Shown: one piece after another, positions 21,386 through 33,702 of the stretch
Numbering within the stretch: position 1 is the first letter of the stretch
Layout of the letters: every line of letters starts with the position of its first letter
Assembly (NCBI GenBank): GCA_001792895.1
Contig: MARA01000002.1
Coordinates: 3,038,001-3,102,000 of the forward strand
Direction: 5' to 3'
DNA length: 64,000 nucleotides
DNA from: Lentinus brumalis
Taxonomy: Eukaryota > Basidiomycota > Agaricomycetes > Polyporales > Polyporaceae
The notes under the pieces: generated by a model
What the model was told of the DNA's origin: nothing
What the model saw: only the letters and a program-made list of their open reading frames with translations
The model's database searches: none
Position numbers and translations under genes: made by a program

Positions 21386-24300
21386 TGTTGCGGGGAACTG
21401 AAGTAGACAATGGATTACGATGGGATGTGAACGTGTAAGTCTATAGAAAAGTGCTGAGGGTGCCATAGTGGAACTGGGCCGGAAGTATGAAGTATACGCT
21501 CAACATCGTTCTGGTAAGCATCATCGACGTCTGAGAAGCGATCTGAATCCATGTATCGCCCGCTACGGATACAGTACAATTTCTCATAATGCATACGGTT
21601 CGTCCCCGGATTTCTTCATGCATAGCGGGATTTATGCATTAGCAGACAGGGCTTTGGCTGTGAGGCGCCCATCCCGTACCCGCCAGACCACGCCTGACGG
21701 TATGCAATATCCGATATGAGGTTATGCAATATGAGAAATTGTACTGTAGTGGCTTAGTGACATATTACATATACTGAGGTGAAAATGGTACGTACCCTTT
21801 CCCGGTTCAGACGTACGGAACCACCGCGCAGGAATGGTATCGAGTCTTCAGTGATGAACGCAATCGAACAATTATTCGAGCGAGCGACGCACTGGTCCTT
21901 AGTATGGGCTATGAGCGTATAAACATGTGTGTGACCATCTAATGCAGCCACTTCCGTCCAGTATGCGACAGAGCTTGTGGAGTTTGAAGAGCCCGGGAGA
22001 CATCGGCCGGCGGTCTGTGCGCTCCTGAAGAGTTCAAGACGGAGGGACACGATGCGGGGTTGTGGAACGGTCATAACAAATAGAAACCGCACCCAATCGC
22101 ACATCCATGATGTTGACATATGTCCTCGTCGGTTGACCTGGCCGCCCCTTGCGAGCGACAGGCGATAGTGGTGCTCGAAGTATCACCAGGACATCAAGGG
22201 CAGTATCTGGCTTGCTCCAGATGATGCCACAAGTGAGCGTGAAAGGAGGGCGATGGTTTGAGGACTGTGGACGGCGGTATTTTCCAGACGGATTTAGAGG
22301 CGGTCAGGATGGCGTACAACCACAAAGTACTCACCTGTAACAAGATGTCTGAGGAGATAGGCCTCATGAATCCTCATACAGGACCATAGGTGCGGGAGAG
22401 GTGTGTAGCTCTGGTAGGCGATGCGAACTGTTTGTAGGGTGTTGGGTGCAGGCTAGTGCGACCTCGAGGTTGATGCTCAACGTCAGGCAAGGCTGAGAAA
22501 AGGAGGTCATTTGACTCAAAATTCTGAAGCCTCTAGCGGTGCATCCCGAACGCTGACGACACGGCCGTTGGCATTGGCGAGGGCGTGAGGTGGCCTGGCG
22601 AGGAGTGGAAGTGGCGCAAATCAGGGTGGTGGTGGGTAAATGTTAACGGTCTGTCGCCGGTCAGATCATTGGATAACCAGAGTGAAGCGTCCAAAATGAC
22701 GGCGAACGAGGCATTCATGATTATGAGGAGGTGAAGGAAAGTGGGTTGGAGATATGTTGGAGTTCGGGGAACCCGTAAGTAGCGGGGAGCGGGAGCGCTT
22801 CCACAAGCCCCGGAGAGAGAGCCTCGATGCGATCGCGGAGCTGCCACATTCGTCGGACGATTGCTGTCCCGCTCTTCTCTCCACCGCGTTGTCGCTCAAG
22901 CTCGCTGCGAAACTTCCGCGTCCGCAACATCCCTCTAAGTATTGACAAGAATCCGCTATGTTCTCAGTGTTGCACTAGCGGCCCGCTCTTCTCAAGGAAT
23001 TCACATGGGTGCTTCAAACGCCAGATGCGCGTCGTCGCACGAACGCAGCAGAACCGCGACTGTACCCGTGTGCGATACAAGCCGCAAATGACAGTGCCAT
23101 CAACCGCAGGAACAACGCGGCCGACCAGCCTTCAAGCTTCAAGCTTCAATATTTAATTGCGACTGGCCGATCGCGCTGCCCTGGGACTCGAGAATTGAAC
23201 GAAGAAGAATTCCTGCTCACGCGCTTGTGTCTCGAAATAAATCGCCCATAGCGGTGGTTGGACCATCGTGTCCGTCGCGAGCGCGACCTGTTGCCTGAAC
23301 TGGTGCGTCTTGTGATTGCCGATTTCTTGCTGCGAAGTGCTGTTTCACGCGGATACAAACATGTCGGGTTCCTGCAGATGGTTGTGTAACTGCTATGAAA
23401 GAGTCATAGCTGTTCGATATTCTTGCTGTCCTCTGGAGTCGTGATACTTGAGGCCGACAAGTTTGGTTGGGACGCGTTCCTTCCCAGTCTTGTCTGTCGT
23501 GAGTGAAAATCAGACATGTGCACGCAGGTTTGTCCAGGTATCCGTGAAACATGGTTTCGCGTTCGTGGTCGAAGTAAAGCACCAATCCTCCTCACAAACA
23601 AATGTGGTTCGTGACGCTTGGCGCCCGTCACGTTATTCGTCATGGGCGTCTCGCGTCACGCGGCATCCAGTCTACCTGTCTGAGCGCAGTCTGCGGGCAG
23701 GAGGATGGACAGAGATGGATAGCAGGACATTTCTATATCAACTTGAGTTGCATTGGTGAGTACAAAGAGGAGGGACTGCACGTCCGGCCGCTGCTAGCCG
23801 CTGGAAGCCCGAGATGCAGTCCCGTGGACGGGCTGCTACGCCACCCCGATCGCGCTTCGACGCATGCCATTCACGACAAATCCTGCTCAACACTATGCAC
23901 TCTATACTCTGCTATCCCTCACGGCATGCGGGAGTACGTGAACAAGACACTGTACCACTCACCACCTGTTGGTTCCTCGGCTCAGCGCTCAGGTGCCGCC
24001 TCAATGTGCCGGAAGCGTTCCGCGGCGCAACAGTTCTTGCGCATTGCCTAGCGAAGTCCTCATTGACGTATGAGCAGAGGAAGGAGAAGACCCTGCGGAA
24101 AAGCGTATCCGGAGCGCAGGGAAGCATGTGTTGCGGCGGGGCACGAGTCGAGGGGATGAGACGGCGATTACGACGGACGCTGGCTGGTGCAGCCATATCT
24201 GGTGAGCTAAACGAGTCAGTCAGGGTCGCGCGTTCTTCCTCTTCTTCCTCGTGCCGCTGTCTCGAGTCCTCTATCTTCCTCTCCGTGATCACTCAAAATG

Positions 24301-24512
24301 ACCCCCGCCGGTCCTCCGAGCCCTATCGACCGTTCCCCCACCTTCCTTCGACCCCGCCCTGCTTTTAGTCCTATTTTATACTCACTGCACCACCTACGCT
24401 TCCTCGTCCGCGGACCCATCCGCTAGTTTGTACTCTACGCGTCCTTCTGTTGTGTCGTAGCCCCCGTCGCAATTTGATCCACCGTGCCGATTATCCGTCG
24501 TTCACCACGGAC
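21386..24512. other. long region without a supported gene
   Basis: About 3.1 kb. Open frames are short and lack family motifs. The best candidate is a minus frame at 22800-22948 (start near 22948, segment RKFRSELERQ and RMWQLRDRIEAL), which looks helical and coding-like, but I could not extend it across convincing introns. An AT-rich stretch lies around 21440-21780. A short direct duplication of a TTCAAGC unit occurs near 23133-23150. Confidence 0.35.
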
Positions 24513-25114
24513 ATGCCATCCACTGCATTCTCACACGTCGACACTGGCCGTCTTCCTTCCTACCGTACGACCAACCTCCGATACCATCCATACCCCACGA
24601 TGTCCCGCTCGCGCTGTGGCAACTACCTCATGGTACGTGGGCTATGCTCCCTCCCTTCCCCCACCTGAGAGCTCGCTTACTGACGGTGAACGCATACCTG
24701 ACTCACTACAGACAACGGTTGACTACAGGACTGGTCTCGGCGGGCTGGGGACGATCTCCGAAGAGCCTGAAGCTGTCCGCCTGGTGAGTATAGCTAACCC
24801 CACGACCGTGGCCGACTACTGACGCGTCTCTTCTCCCTACAGCAGCCGGTCATCCTGTCGGAGGAGCGGCCAGACGCCGACGTCTCGAGCCTGGAGTTGG
24901 ACTGCCCTGAGGTCGACAGAGAGCTCGTACGGGCTGCGGCAGAGAGCACAGGGAAGATCGTGGTGAGTATGACTACTAGGCTAAGGCTGAATAGTATCGT
25001 CAGAGCAAGATGCTGATGCAGTCCCCCGGCCAGAACCTGCTGCTCGCGTTGCGCCGGAAGGTGCTGGCGTTGCTCGCGGTGGTCGAGTACCTCAAGAGGA
25101 ACGAGACGAAGTGA
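24513..25114 (+). CDS. small unknown protein, 134 aa
   Basis: Four exons, all phase 0: 24513-24632, 24712-24783, 24843-24962 and 25022-25114. The introns of 58-79 nt have GTACGT or GTGAGT donors and pyrimidine-AG acceptors, which gives good support for a real gene. The product starts with a Tyr/Arg/His-rich segment and ends with a helical stretch (LLLALRRKVLALLAVVEYL) that may be amphipathic or membrane-associated. An acidic middle (EERPDADVSSLELDCPEVD) separates the two. No family was recognised. Confidence 0.6.
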
Positions 25115-26002
25115 GTGCTCGTGCTGTGCTGTTGTTGTAGTCGTTGGTTGGCCGTCGTCCCGGCATCGTTCTGCCCCGCAGCCCGCTGTTGCCGGGCACC
25201 CAAAAGCTCATGCAGGCGCGTACTATTTCTTGATTGGCTCTTCGTTGCCGAAGAGCTGGATGATCCCCATCTTTTGCCGTGATCCATATTGACCGCATTG
25301 CCAATGCCTGCCTATACATCATATTTTATATCCCGCCGTAGTGGCATAGTCAAAGAGCTCGTTACCATGTATCAGTACCTACGTCTTGGACCGCGTCCCC
25401 ATCCTTGTCTTGCATTAGCCGTGTACTCTGTATATACCCTCCTTGTTGTACTATAGTAGTCGCCATCCGCCGAACTTTTGTCGAATTCGAGTAGAATCTT
25501 GCATCACACCAATGTCATTCCCTGTCTTGATTCATGCCCGTTTACTGAGGGCCGCGTGCAACGAATGTTTATTCCGCTCGTGCATGGCACAGCACACTCG
25601 GGCTCCAGAAATTGATGTCAGGAGCCATGTACGTACTCGCGATGCGAGGTCACGGAAGCGTACGCCGTGTTAGCACTGTGGGAAGTACCCTGGTACCCTG
25701 TTTGCAACGGGTACATGATAACGGAGCAGTAGTCAGCCGACGTTGCGAGAATGTCGATATCTAGCGCATGGTACAAGTACGTTCAGTATGATATATTGGA
25801 TGGCCCATGTCGACGGCTGAATCACACGCTTATGGAGGCCCAGCGATCTGCATGGCAGATCGGAAGCATCCAGCCGACGTTGAAGCACTCTCCGAGGCGG
25901 CACGTACGTAGAATAATATCGCGTAGGCAAGCATCTCGAATACTTATGACGGACATGTCCATGAGTCCGCTCTCGTAACATGCCGCAACAGACGTGTCTA
26001 TA

Positions 26003-26978
26003 TTACAACTTGGAATAGGAACTGACGAGCCCTTCGAGGGCTTTGGTCGTGCTCTCACCCTCTTCCTTGATGATCCGAGAGAAGAACTTGAAGTTCGGCT
26101 TATTGGCGTCGGCTGCAAGAGTAACATCGTTAAGCCACGTCGTATGTTTGCTCGCCTCCATCACGGAACGCCGGGAACGTACCCTGCAGCTCGAATGCGG
26201 CGCTTTCGCTGGTGGTGATCTGAGCTCCAGCCCGCCGCATGCGTTCAACAGCGATGGGGACCTCTTCCTTGCGGGTGCTCGAGATGCCGTCGGCGAGAAC
26301 GTGCACATCGTACCCGCGCTCGAGCAGGTCCAATGCGGACTGCAGGACGCAGACGTGCGACTGGTAACGGCATCAACGTCTATTATCCCCCGTAACCCCG
26401 AAACACGTGCTACTCGCCTCGATGCCGAAGAGAATGACGGACTTGAGGTCGTGTTTCTGGAGAAGCTCCATCACGGGGGGTATCGCCATGGAGAACGCAG
26501 TCTTCTCGTACGCGCCGAGGAAGAGGCTTCCCAAAGGCGAGGTATCGAGCTCAGGCACGGTGGACCCCAGCGCTGTTGTGCAGATGGCAGGGAAGCGTCG
26601 TCAGCGCGGTCGTCCATATGCACGCACACAAGGAGAAGGTCTCACCGCGCGGATTCTGCTCGGTGACGATGACGGGCAGATCAAGGACCTGTCGGGACAA
26701 GACGCGGTCAGCGGCGGGACAGGCAACGCGCCGGAGCCCGCGGCGGACTCGGCGAACTCGCAGGAGACACAGACTTTGGCAAGCTTGAACATCTTGGTGC
26801 CCGTGGCGACGACATGGTCAAAGCCATGGACAAATGTTCCTGATGATATGTATCATTTATCATGAGCCGCAGGTGCAGATGGGAACAGCGACGATTGATC
26901 GGACGTACGGAACCGCGTCTGGACGTCGCAGACGAAGAGGACTGAGCGGCCTGGAATGAGCCTGGTCACCGCGGCCAT
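26003..26978 (-). CDS. isochorismatase-fold cysteine hydrolase, about 208 aa
   Basis: Six exons on the minus strand: 26909-26978, 26775-26839, 26646-26688, 26414-26572, 26183-26360 and 26003-26112. The catalytic triad pattern is visible: Asp in VCDVQTRF, Lys in YEKTAFSM, and Cys in GIEASHVCVLQ. It resembles the ISOC1/ISOC2-type single-domain hydrolases, whose substrate is usually unknown. No targeting signal is visible. At the junction of exons 4 and 5 the phases conflict by one base: the donor GCGA|GTAGCA is phase 1 while the exon after CAG at 26361 is phase 0. A one-base insertion next to the donor is the simplest cause. Confidence 0.8.
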
Positions 26979-27507
26979 GCTAGTAAGTATGTAGGGTCGT
27001 CGTTGGTCGGACGATGGTTAGCACGGCGGAACACTGGGGTGACCAACGACGCTAGCGTCACTACGGATGTATTTCGGGCCGGAACCGACTCGAAGAGTAC
27101 GGACGACCTCACGTCGAGGTTTGCAATCACGGACGGCCTCCGACAGGCAACTGTTCGGTGCACTTCACGCAGAGAAGCAAATTAAAAAGACGATTGAACG
27201 TTCCTCGAGGCGGAGATCTGGTCGCGAATTCAGGGAATCGAGCTCGAGGACGGATGCCGACGACCGCCACGTGTGGCCATAATAGAGGGGCCGGCAATCG
27301 CCGCGGGGTGCTGGCTGGGAGTATTTGCGGGTTCAGTTCGTGCGCTTGTCCCAGCGTTGGCTTGCCATCTCCTCCTCCTCGTCCGGGTCCTCAAGCCTCT
27401 GACCCTCCTGGCTTGCTGCCGTGGTCCTGTCCTTCCTTTGGTCTCCCACTCTCCGTCTCGGAACTGCCTCTCGTTTTGTAATACCAAGAAAACCCACATA
27501 TATCACC

Positions 27508-30500
27508 ATGGACCACGACGAGCTCACTCAGGTCGGCGTCGACGCCGAACGGATGAGGGTGCGTAGCCGCTTCTCCTACGTAGGGGGTGCTATATGCGCA
27601 GGTGGCAAGGCTATGACCGTCGAGTTCCCGTGCAATCGCCTCCCGAGCGCGTGCATGCACGCCTAATCACACCCGCTCGGGTAGACCGCCTCGCACGACT
27701 TCGTGGCCTGTCCTCCTGCCAATCTCCCCCTCCTGTGCTGTCGTCAACTCAGGCTGACATTGCTCGCAGATGACCGCGTTCTCATTTGGCAAACCCGTAT
27801 CGCCTACCGGCATCACCCACTCCGCTCCTCCCCGCCATTCACGCTCCCACTCTCGCAACAGCTCAGTTTCCGTTCCCATCTCCCTACCCACCCCTGTCTC
27901 TACTTCCATGAACGACTCTCCTCCCCACTCTCCCACTCGCAGCTCGATAAGCGGAGCGAAACGCAACTCTCACCATCGCCGCCGCTCGTCCGTGTCCACA
28001 AGGAGGGAGTCCGCCGACTTGATGGGCGTCTCCCTCCCGAGCATCCCTTTGTCCAGCTCAGAGGACAACATCAACCTTGGGGACAAGGACTCCATTCGGC
28101 GCCGCGCGCTCATGGCATTGGAGGGGAGGGACGCCGGTGGCAGTTTCTCGGTCGAGATCCCGGAGCTGGATGCTCCCAAGCGAAGCTTTGACTTTCGTGC
28201 GTATGATCAAACACTCTCACCCGCCATGTCGTTAATATAGGTTATAGCTTCGAAGCCGTCCTTCCCTCCTGGAATGGGAGCTGGTTTCAGTGCAGGGCTC
28301 ATGGGCAGCAAGCGTGACTCGGTGGCCAAGTACATGGCCTCCTCGCCATCGGCTGAGCTTGCCACTCTCGTTGAGGAAGAGGAGGAAGAGGAAGAGGACA
28401 TCAAGGCGGTCACTAGCCCGGTGCAGGAGTCGCCCGTTACCCCCCCTGCGACAATCACAATCATGTCGCCGTCCCCCGCGCATGCACGCCCTCGGCCGGC
28501 TACCCTCAATCTTCGTCCTCTTTCGCTTACTCTGAGCAGTCCTGTTCAGGTCCCGGATAGCGAGCTCCCTACGCCTTCTTTGACCCCCAGCCCACGTCCG
28601 GGACTGAAGTCATTGACCTTGGCGTCGTCACAGAGTGCGAACTCGGGCTTCAGCAGCAACATGGCCAACAAGCGTCAGTCTTTGATCCTTACGTCTTCTC
28701 CTGCACCCTCGTTCGGCCGTCGTCCATCCCTCAACTTGATGACGGAACACACTGTGGCCCCGCCTCAGCCGAACCGCAGGAGCAGCATCGGGTACGTTTC
28801 CGAAGGGCAGACGATGTCGGTCTGTGGCCTTCCCACACCGGAGATGACGCCTACGTCCAGTAGCATCGATCGCCGTCGTTCTACGTCCGTTTCGAGCTCG
28901 AACAGCATGGACCTCAACCAGCTTGGCATGCAACGCGGTCGCCCCCTCTCGATGACCGAGCAGCATTTTTTATTCCAGGCGCACGAGACACTCGTTCAGC
29001 GCATCACTGATCTCGAGCGGGCGCTGTCGCGCCAGTCGAGGTCGTCGCGCCCCGTCTCGTGCGCCTCTGATACCTCTTCGTCGACTCCCTCGGAACCGTC
29101 CGACGAGATGCTGCAACTCATTGCTGACCTGAAGGCGGAGCGTGATGAACTCAAGAGGGACGTCGACGGATGGCGCACCCGCGTGGCCGACCTTCAGCGC
29201 CAGGTTGACCTGCACGCGAAGCGCGTCGAAGCTGAGCGTCGTGACGCTTGGGTCGCCAGACAGCGTGTTGGCCTGCTGGAGATCGAGAAGGCCTCGCTCC
29301 AGAAGACCGTAGCCGAGAAGACTGCCCTGGCGGACGATGCTCAAGCGCGCTACGATGCTGCCGACCGAGACCTCCAGGCCTCTCAGCGGGAGTTCGCACG
29401 TCTCAACGCTGAAGTCGAGCGCATGCGTGGCGTCGAGGACGAGGTTGCGCTCCTACGTGCTGAACTCCTACAGGAGAGGCAGAAGCGCGAGGACATGGAG
29501 CGTGAGCTCGAGCACGCGGGCTTGTTGGACACTCCGAGGCCTTACAACGCCACCGTCCGCCCCGCCCCCATCGCCCGCGCGGGCATCCACGCGAAAGGCC
29601 GTGGTCTTGGCTTCCGCTCCATCGACTCGGAGAGCTCGTTCACTGACGTCGAGTCGGTTGACGACAACCATTACCCCGAGTTGAAGGCCGTCGAGGAGGT
29701 CGATGAGGACACGGACATGACTGATGACGACGAAGATGACGAACTGGCACGGTATGAGGAAGAGGAGGATGGCGATGATGACTTCCAGTTTACGACTTCC
29801 TCGTCGTACGAGTCGATGATGGAGTACGCACGTTCTGCGACTCCTCGCCTCTCGACCGATTCGGCGGACTCTGAAGACTCGGCACCCTCGCTGGTCATCA
29901 GCCGCTCCGCATCTCCTTTACCCTCGCCACTTCCGTCGCCCTCCGAGCCCACTCATGCGCGCCATAACTCGCTCTCAAAGGCTTGGTCGTTCCCTAGCGG
30001 CCCGGCGGCGGTTCCTGCTGTGCAGCGCCCGCGAGAGGAGATCGACCGCTTCTTTGGTTGCTTGGAGGATGTCGACAACTCGCCTCCTGTTGACTCGAAG
30101 CTGCACTCGGTCGAGAGCAACAAGAGCCTCTTCGCGCAGGCGCTCGCGGATTACGATGACGATCTCCCACCGTTCCTTCTCCCGTCTGACGTTGGTGAGA
30201 TTGTCGTCTCTCCCGAGATGGTGTCGCCGTCCAGGACCCTCGACATGGTCATCGAGGAGGAGGAGGAAGATGAGGAGGAAGCTCAAGAAGATGATGACAG
30301 CTACGACGAATTCGTTGGAGAGGTAGATGAGGGCGGCATCAGGTTCACGTTCAAGCCGCCGCCTTCGTACTTCGTGGACTCCGACGCGGACACGAGCACT
30401 CCTGACCTCTCCAACACGTCCATGTCCACTCCCGAGTCTGTCAGCAAGACCGGCTATGTCTTCGAGCCCATCGACGAAGATGAGGACGACTGCAGCTTCA

Positions 30501-31381
30501 CCTTCCCCAACTCAAGGCGCAGCGCAGCAGCGCTTCTCCTTCCGGCATCCCTCGTCTACGGTCACCATCCCCATCTTCCAACCCTTCTACCTCAACGCCT
30601 CCCAAGATTTTCTCTCCCCTGCCGCTTCGCATCGTCACGTCCCATGCGTCCTTCTCCACACCGCCTCCCAGGCGTGCGGCGACCGCCCCCACCTTCATCC
30701 CACAGCCCCGCGTTTCCTCAGCCTCCAGCTCCAAGGTAGCGTCGTTCATTCCGCAACCACAACGGTCTGCTACTATCCCGCGGCCGAGTGCCATCCCCGT
30801 CATGACCCCTCCTGCTTCCAGTAGGCTTCCCTACAACCCTCGCTTCTCTAGTATGTGTGTGTCTAATTCGCCTACGCGTTCTGCTGTTTACAGTCGACGC
30901 ACCTTCTAGGTCCCGCTCCGTCACGCCCCGCGCCTCTGCGGCTCTAGCTCTGAAGAGCCCGCCCGTCCCCCCGTCCCCGCAAGCCCAGCTGTCCCCTCCC
31001 GCCAACTCGTCTCCGTCTCTCCCTTCGTTTATGTCTCCCACGCTCGCTGCACGACTGTCGTTCCAGGCCATCACGAACTTTATACCTGTCCCATCAATGT
31101 TGTGGTCGCCCCGTTCGGGCGGCGGATGCTTCGACTCGTCCACGAGTGATTCATCCATCTCCAGCTCGGGTTCGCCCCAAGACCACAACCATACCTCTTC
31201 GACGTTCGTGAATGCGACTGCGACTGCTGTGGCGCGCCGGGAGATGCCGAGGGAGCGGACGTTTGTTCCGAAGGAAAGACAGCTGGAAAAGCTTAGGATG
31301 CGCATGGAGGAAGAACGAAAGAGAGGCCGCGCGACTATTGGTCTTGGAGTAGAAGTTAAATCAGGGGTGTTGGATATCTAA
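27508..31381 (+). CDS. large Ser-rich coiled-coil protein, roughly 1,190 aa
   Basis: Exons 27508-27558, 27770-28196, 28248 to about 30435 (or to 30850 through a frame change) and 30892-31381. The N-terminal third is Ser/Pro-rich with basic RRRSS-type patches. A long coiled coil starts around HETLVQRITDLERAL and continues through the LKAERDELKRDVDGW and ARLNAEVERMRGVEDEV segments. Acidic blocks follow (EEDEEEAQEDDDSYDE), then a Pro/Ser-rich tail ending in a helical KERQLEKLRMRMEEERKR. The reading frame changes near 30500: either a 59-nt intron (30455-30513, weak GTCTTC donor) or a missing base. The last intron (30851-30891) is only 41 nt. I do not recognise a named family; a scaffold or cytoskeletal role is only a guess from the coiled coil. 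Confidence 0.7.
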
Positions 31382-32729
31382 CTTATTGGGTACGTCCTCT
31401 TGACTTGCAGTGTTGGCAGAGGCTGACACGTTGTGCAGCGCTTCCCCTCCCGCCGCACATGCCGTCGACGTCTCACCATGGACTTCTCGCTTTGAAATTG
31501 TCGCTGTGTCTTATATCTCGTATCCCTATGATGTTCTCCCTCCGGAGGCTCGGACTGAACGCTTCCCATCTCCCTCCATCCAGGTCACCCTCGCGCATGG
31601 ACTCGTATCCCCCTACCTCTCACCCGATCTCGATCTCCCTCATCGCGCTTCTCACCACCGATGCGTTCAGTTCATTGTCTCATGTACGTACGATCCCGAG
31701 CAGCCTGTGGCTCTCGCCCTCTCTCCCCTTCGGCCCCCTCCCTCTTCTTGCGCGCCCCGTCTGCGCTGGCCAGGTCTGACTCTGGCTGGCGCGGACGCGT
31801 GCCGCACGGGCTGCGGTGGGCGCCCTTGTATCATTACTCTCTTTACTTATCGCGCTTTCGTTCCGTTCATCTGCGCTCCCGACTCAGACACAGCAGACCC
31901 CCCATACAGATACTCGTTATGGCCATACGTCGATGCAGTAGCCATATACACGTACAGCAGGTACCGCGTCTAGGTATACGACACGATGCAAAACCCCCCA
32001 CATCGTGAGGCTCGCTCGTCCCTTGCGTTCTGCACCTCCGCGACAGCGGAAACCGGTACGTCGCACGTCGCGAGACATGCGTGGCTCATTATGCCCCCCT
32101 CTCCCCTGTCACGTAATATCCATTCTATGCATGTTCTTGTGAATGATTCATGGCATTGCGTTCGCGACTCTGATTGCCCAGCGAAGTGAATCCGACGTGA
32201 AAGTTTATCGTGAGCGTGCAACATCCTCAGAAAATTGTGGGTGGTTGTATCGACACCCTGTCCCACATATAAAGGTTTGACGCACTCTATAGCTCGGTTG
32301 TATGCTCCAAGAAAAAAAGGTATACTGATTGATATGTACGACTTCAAAGTAAGTATGACAGGCCGGTGTTCGTTTTCCTGGTTCGTAAGTATGCGAGACT
32401 ATCGTGATCTGTTCTATCGATGCAAGAAGGGCTATGGACTAGGCACTATTGTATGATAATCGTATCGTACAGGGGATTGACTATTGCTACAAGTCACAAG
32501 TATATGCAAGAATTGCGGGATAAAGCGAACACAAATGAGGATATGTAGCGGAAAGATCGCGAGATAACTTGCGCAGAGATGGAGACAAGACGACGGAAAA
32601 TCCAAGATGATAATGAGACGTGTTTGCAAGAACTCACGAGGCGTAGGGCCTGCTCGACAGTGCGCCATGGGCAGCGAGACGGGCGGAATGTCGTGGCAAC
32701 CCAGCTCAGCGACACGATGGCGGTCTACT
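31382..32729. other. intergenic, no supported gene
   Basis: About 1.35 kb after the coiled-coil gene. The first part is pyrimidine-rich and looks like 3' UTR. The second part, around 32200-32600, is AT-richer. Open frames here lack motifs. Confidence 0.4.
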
Positions 32730-33010
32730 TACTGTACCATTTCACTCAATTCGTTTTGTCACATGTCACAGGGTCCTCCAAATGGCGAATTTTTGCTGCA
32801 TGTCACAGGTCACCAGCTTGGATGGCGAATTCGGCTCCGGGCGCTCATGGGCGCTTCCGGGCGGCGCGCTGACGCGCGCACCATATATGGTAATTTTGCG
32901 GCACATTTCGCCACTTGTCACTTGTCACCGACCCCACTGGCGAATTTTGAAGTTCGCCAGGCCGTGTCACAGGTCACAGGGCCTGGCGAATTGAGTGAAA
33001 TGGTACAGTA
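32730..33010. mobile_element. MITE with 24-bp perfect terminal inverted repeats
   Basis: The sequence at 32730-32753 (TACTGTACCATTTCACTCAA, then TTCG) is repeated exactly in inverted orientation at 32987-33010. The element is 281 bp and has no coding capacity. If the outermost TA on each side is the target duplication, the element is CTGTACC...GGTACAG flanked by TA, as for Tc1/mariner-type MITEs. Inside are several copies of a TGTCACAGG-like word and of a TGGCGAATT-like word near both ends. No transposase is present in the window with matching ends. Confidence 0.85.
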
Positions 33011-33675
33011 CTCTGCCTTAGCCTCGCGGGCTCGCAGATACTCGACGACGGCGAGCAACGCGAAGTATGTGCGGCGATAAATGTACATCATCTGCTATAG
33101 TGATGGCGTTAGCGATTCCTCGATCTGAAACCACACGGCGGACATACCACGAAGGCGGCAACCACCCGCCGATTGGCTGCTGTCGGCTGCTGGATAAGCA
33201 GATGGACGTCGCCCTGCGTAGGACGATGGCATCGTACTATGTCGTGAGACCGATGTCGATAAGAGAGCGAGGGGTTTCTACTTACCATCGGGTGGCCTTC
33301 AGCGTCGCGTTCATGTGTCGGACGGCGGTACGGATGATACCGTCGGTTCTGGGACGAGCGATACTTGGGGAGTGGGGGCATAACGGATTGCCAGCGATGC
33401 ACGATCACAAGATGGTCTGGCACCAATGAATTGACAATATGCCTGAGTAGACGAAAACGAAGGACGCAGCCCAGCAAGCTGCTGGACGGCAGGGAGAAGG
33501 AGACGAGGGAACGAGATGGGGTAGGGAAAGAGTGTATTGGGAAGCCCTGCCATTAAATACATGAAATTTGCGACGGCGAAGAAGACGAGAGAAGACGGCC
33601 CTGCCATCGCGGAGTGCCTCTTTCAGTGTGCTGGCTTCCTGCTAGAGTACGGGGCGCGCCAGACGCCCTCGCATT

Positions 33676-33702
33676 GCCATCAGCAAAAACCCAAAACGCT
33701 CG
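33676..33702 (+). repeat. inverted repeat, copy 1 of 2
   Basis: A GCCATCAGCAAAAACCCAAA-type segment followed by ACGCTCG matches, in inverted orientation and with about two mismatches, the segment at 34828-34853. Flanking similarity (a GCGCATGG word in both) suggests two diverged copies of one small element. Confidence 0.5.

Noticed and set aside
29955..30326. Overlapping Arg-rich frames within the coiled-coil gene
   Set aside because: They are alternative-frame shadows of GC-rich coding sequence with no motifs or splice support.
30851..30891. The 41-nt intron considered too short to be real
   Set aside because: Retained as an intron because donor GTATGT, acceptor TTTACAG and phase all fit, and the next exon continues the same Ser/Pro-rich protein.
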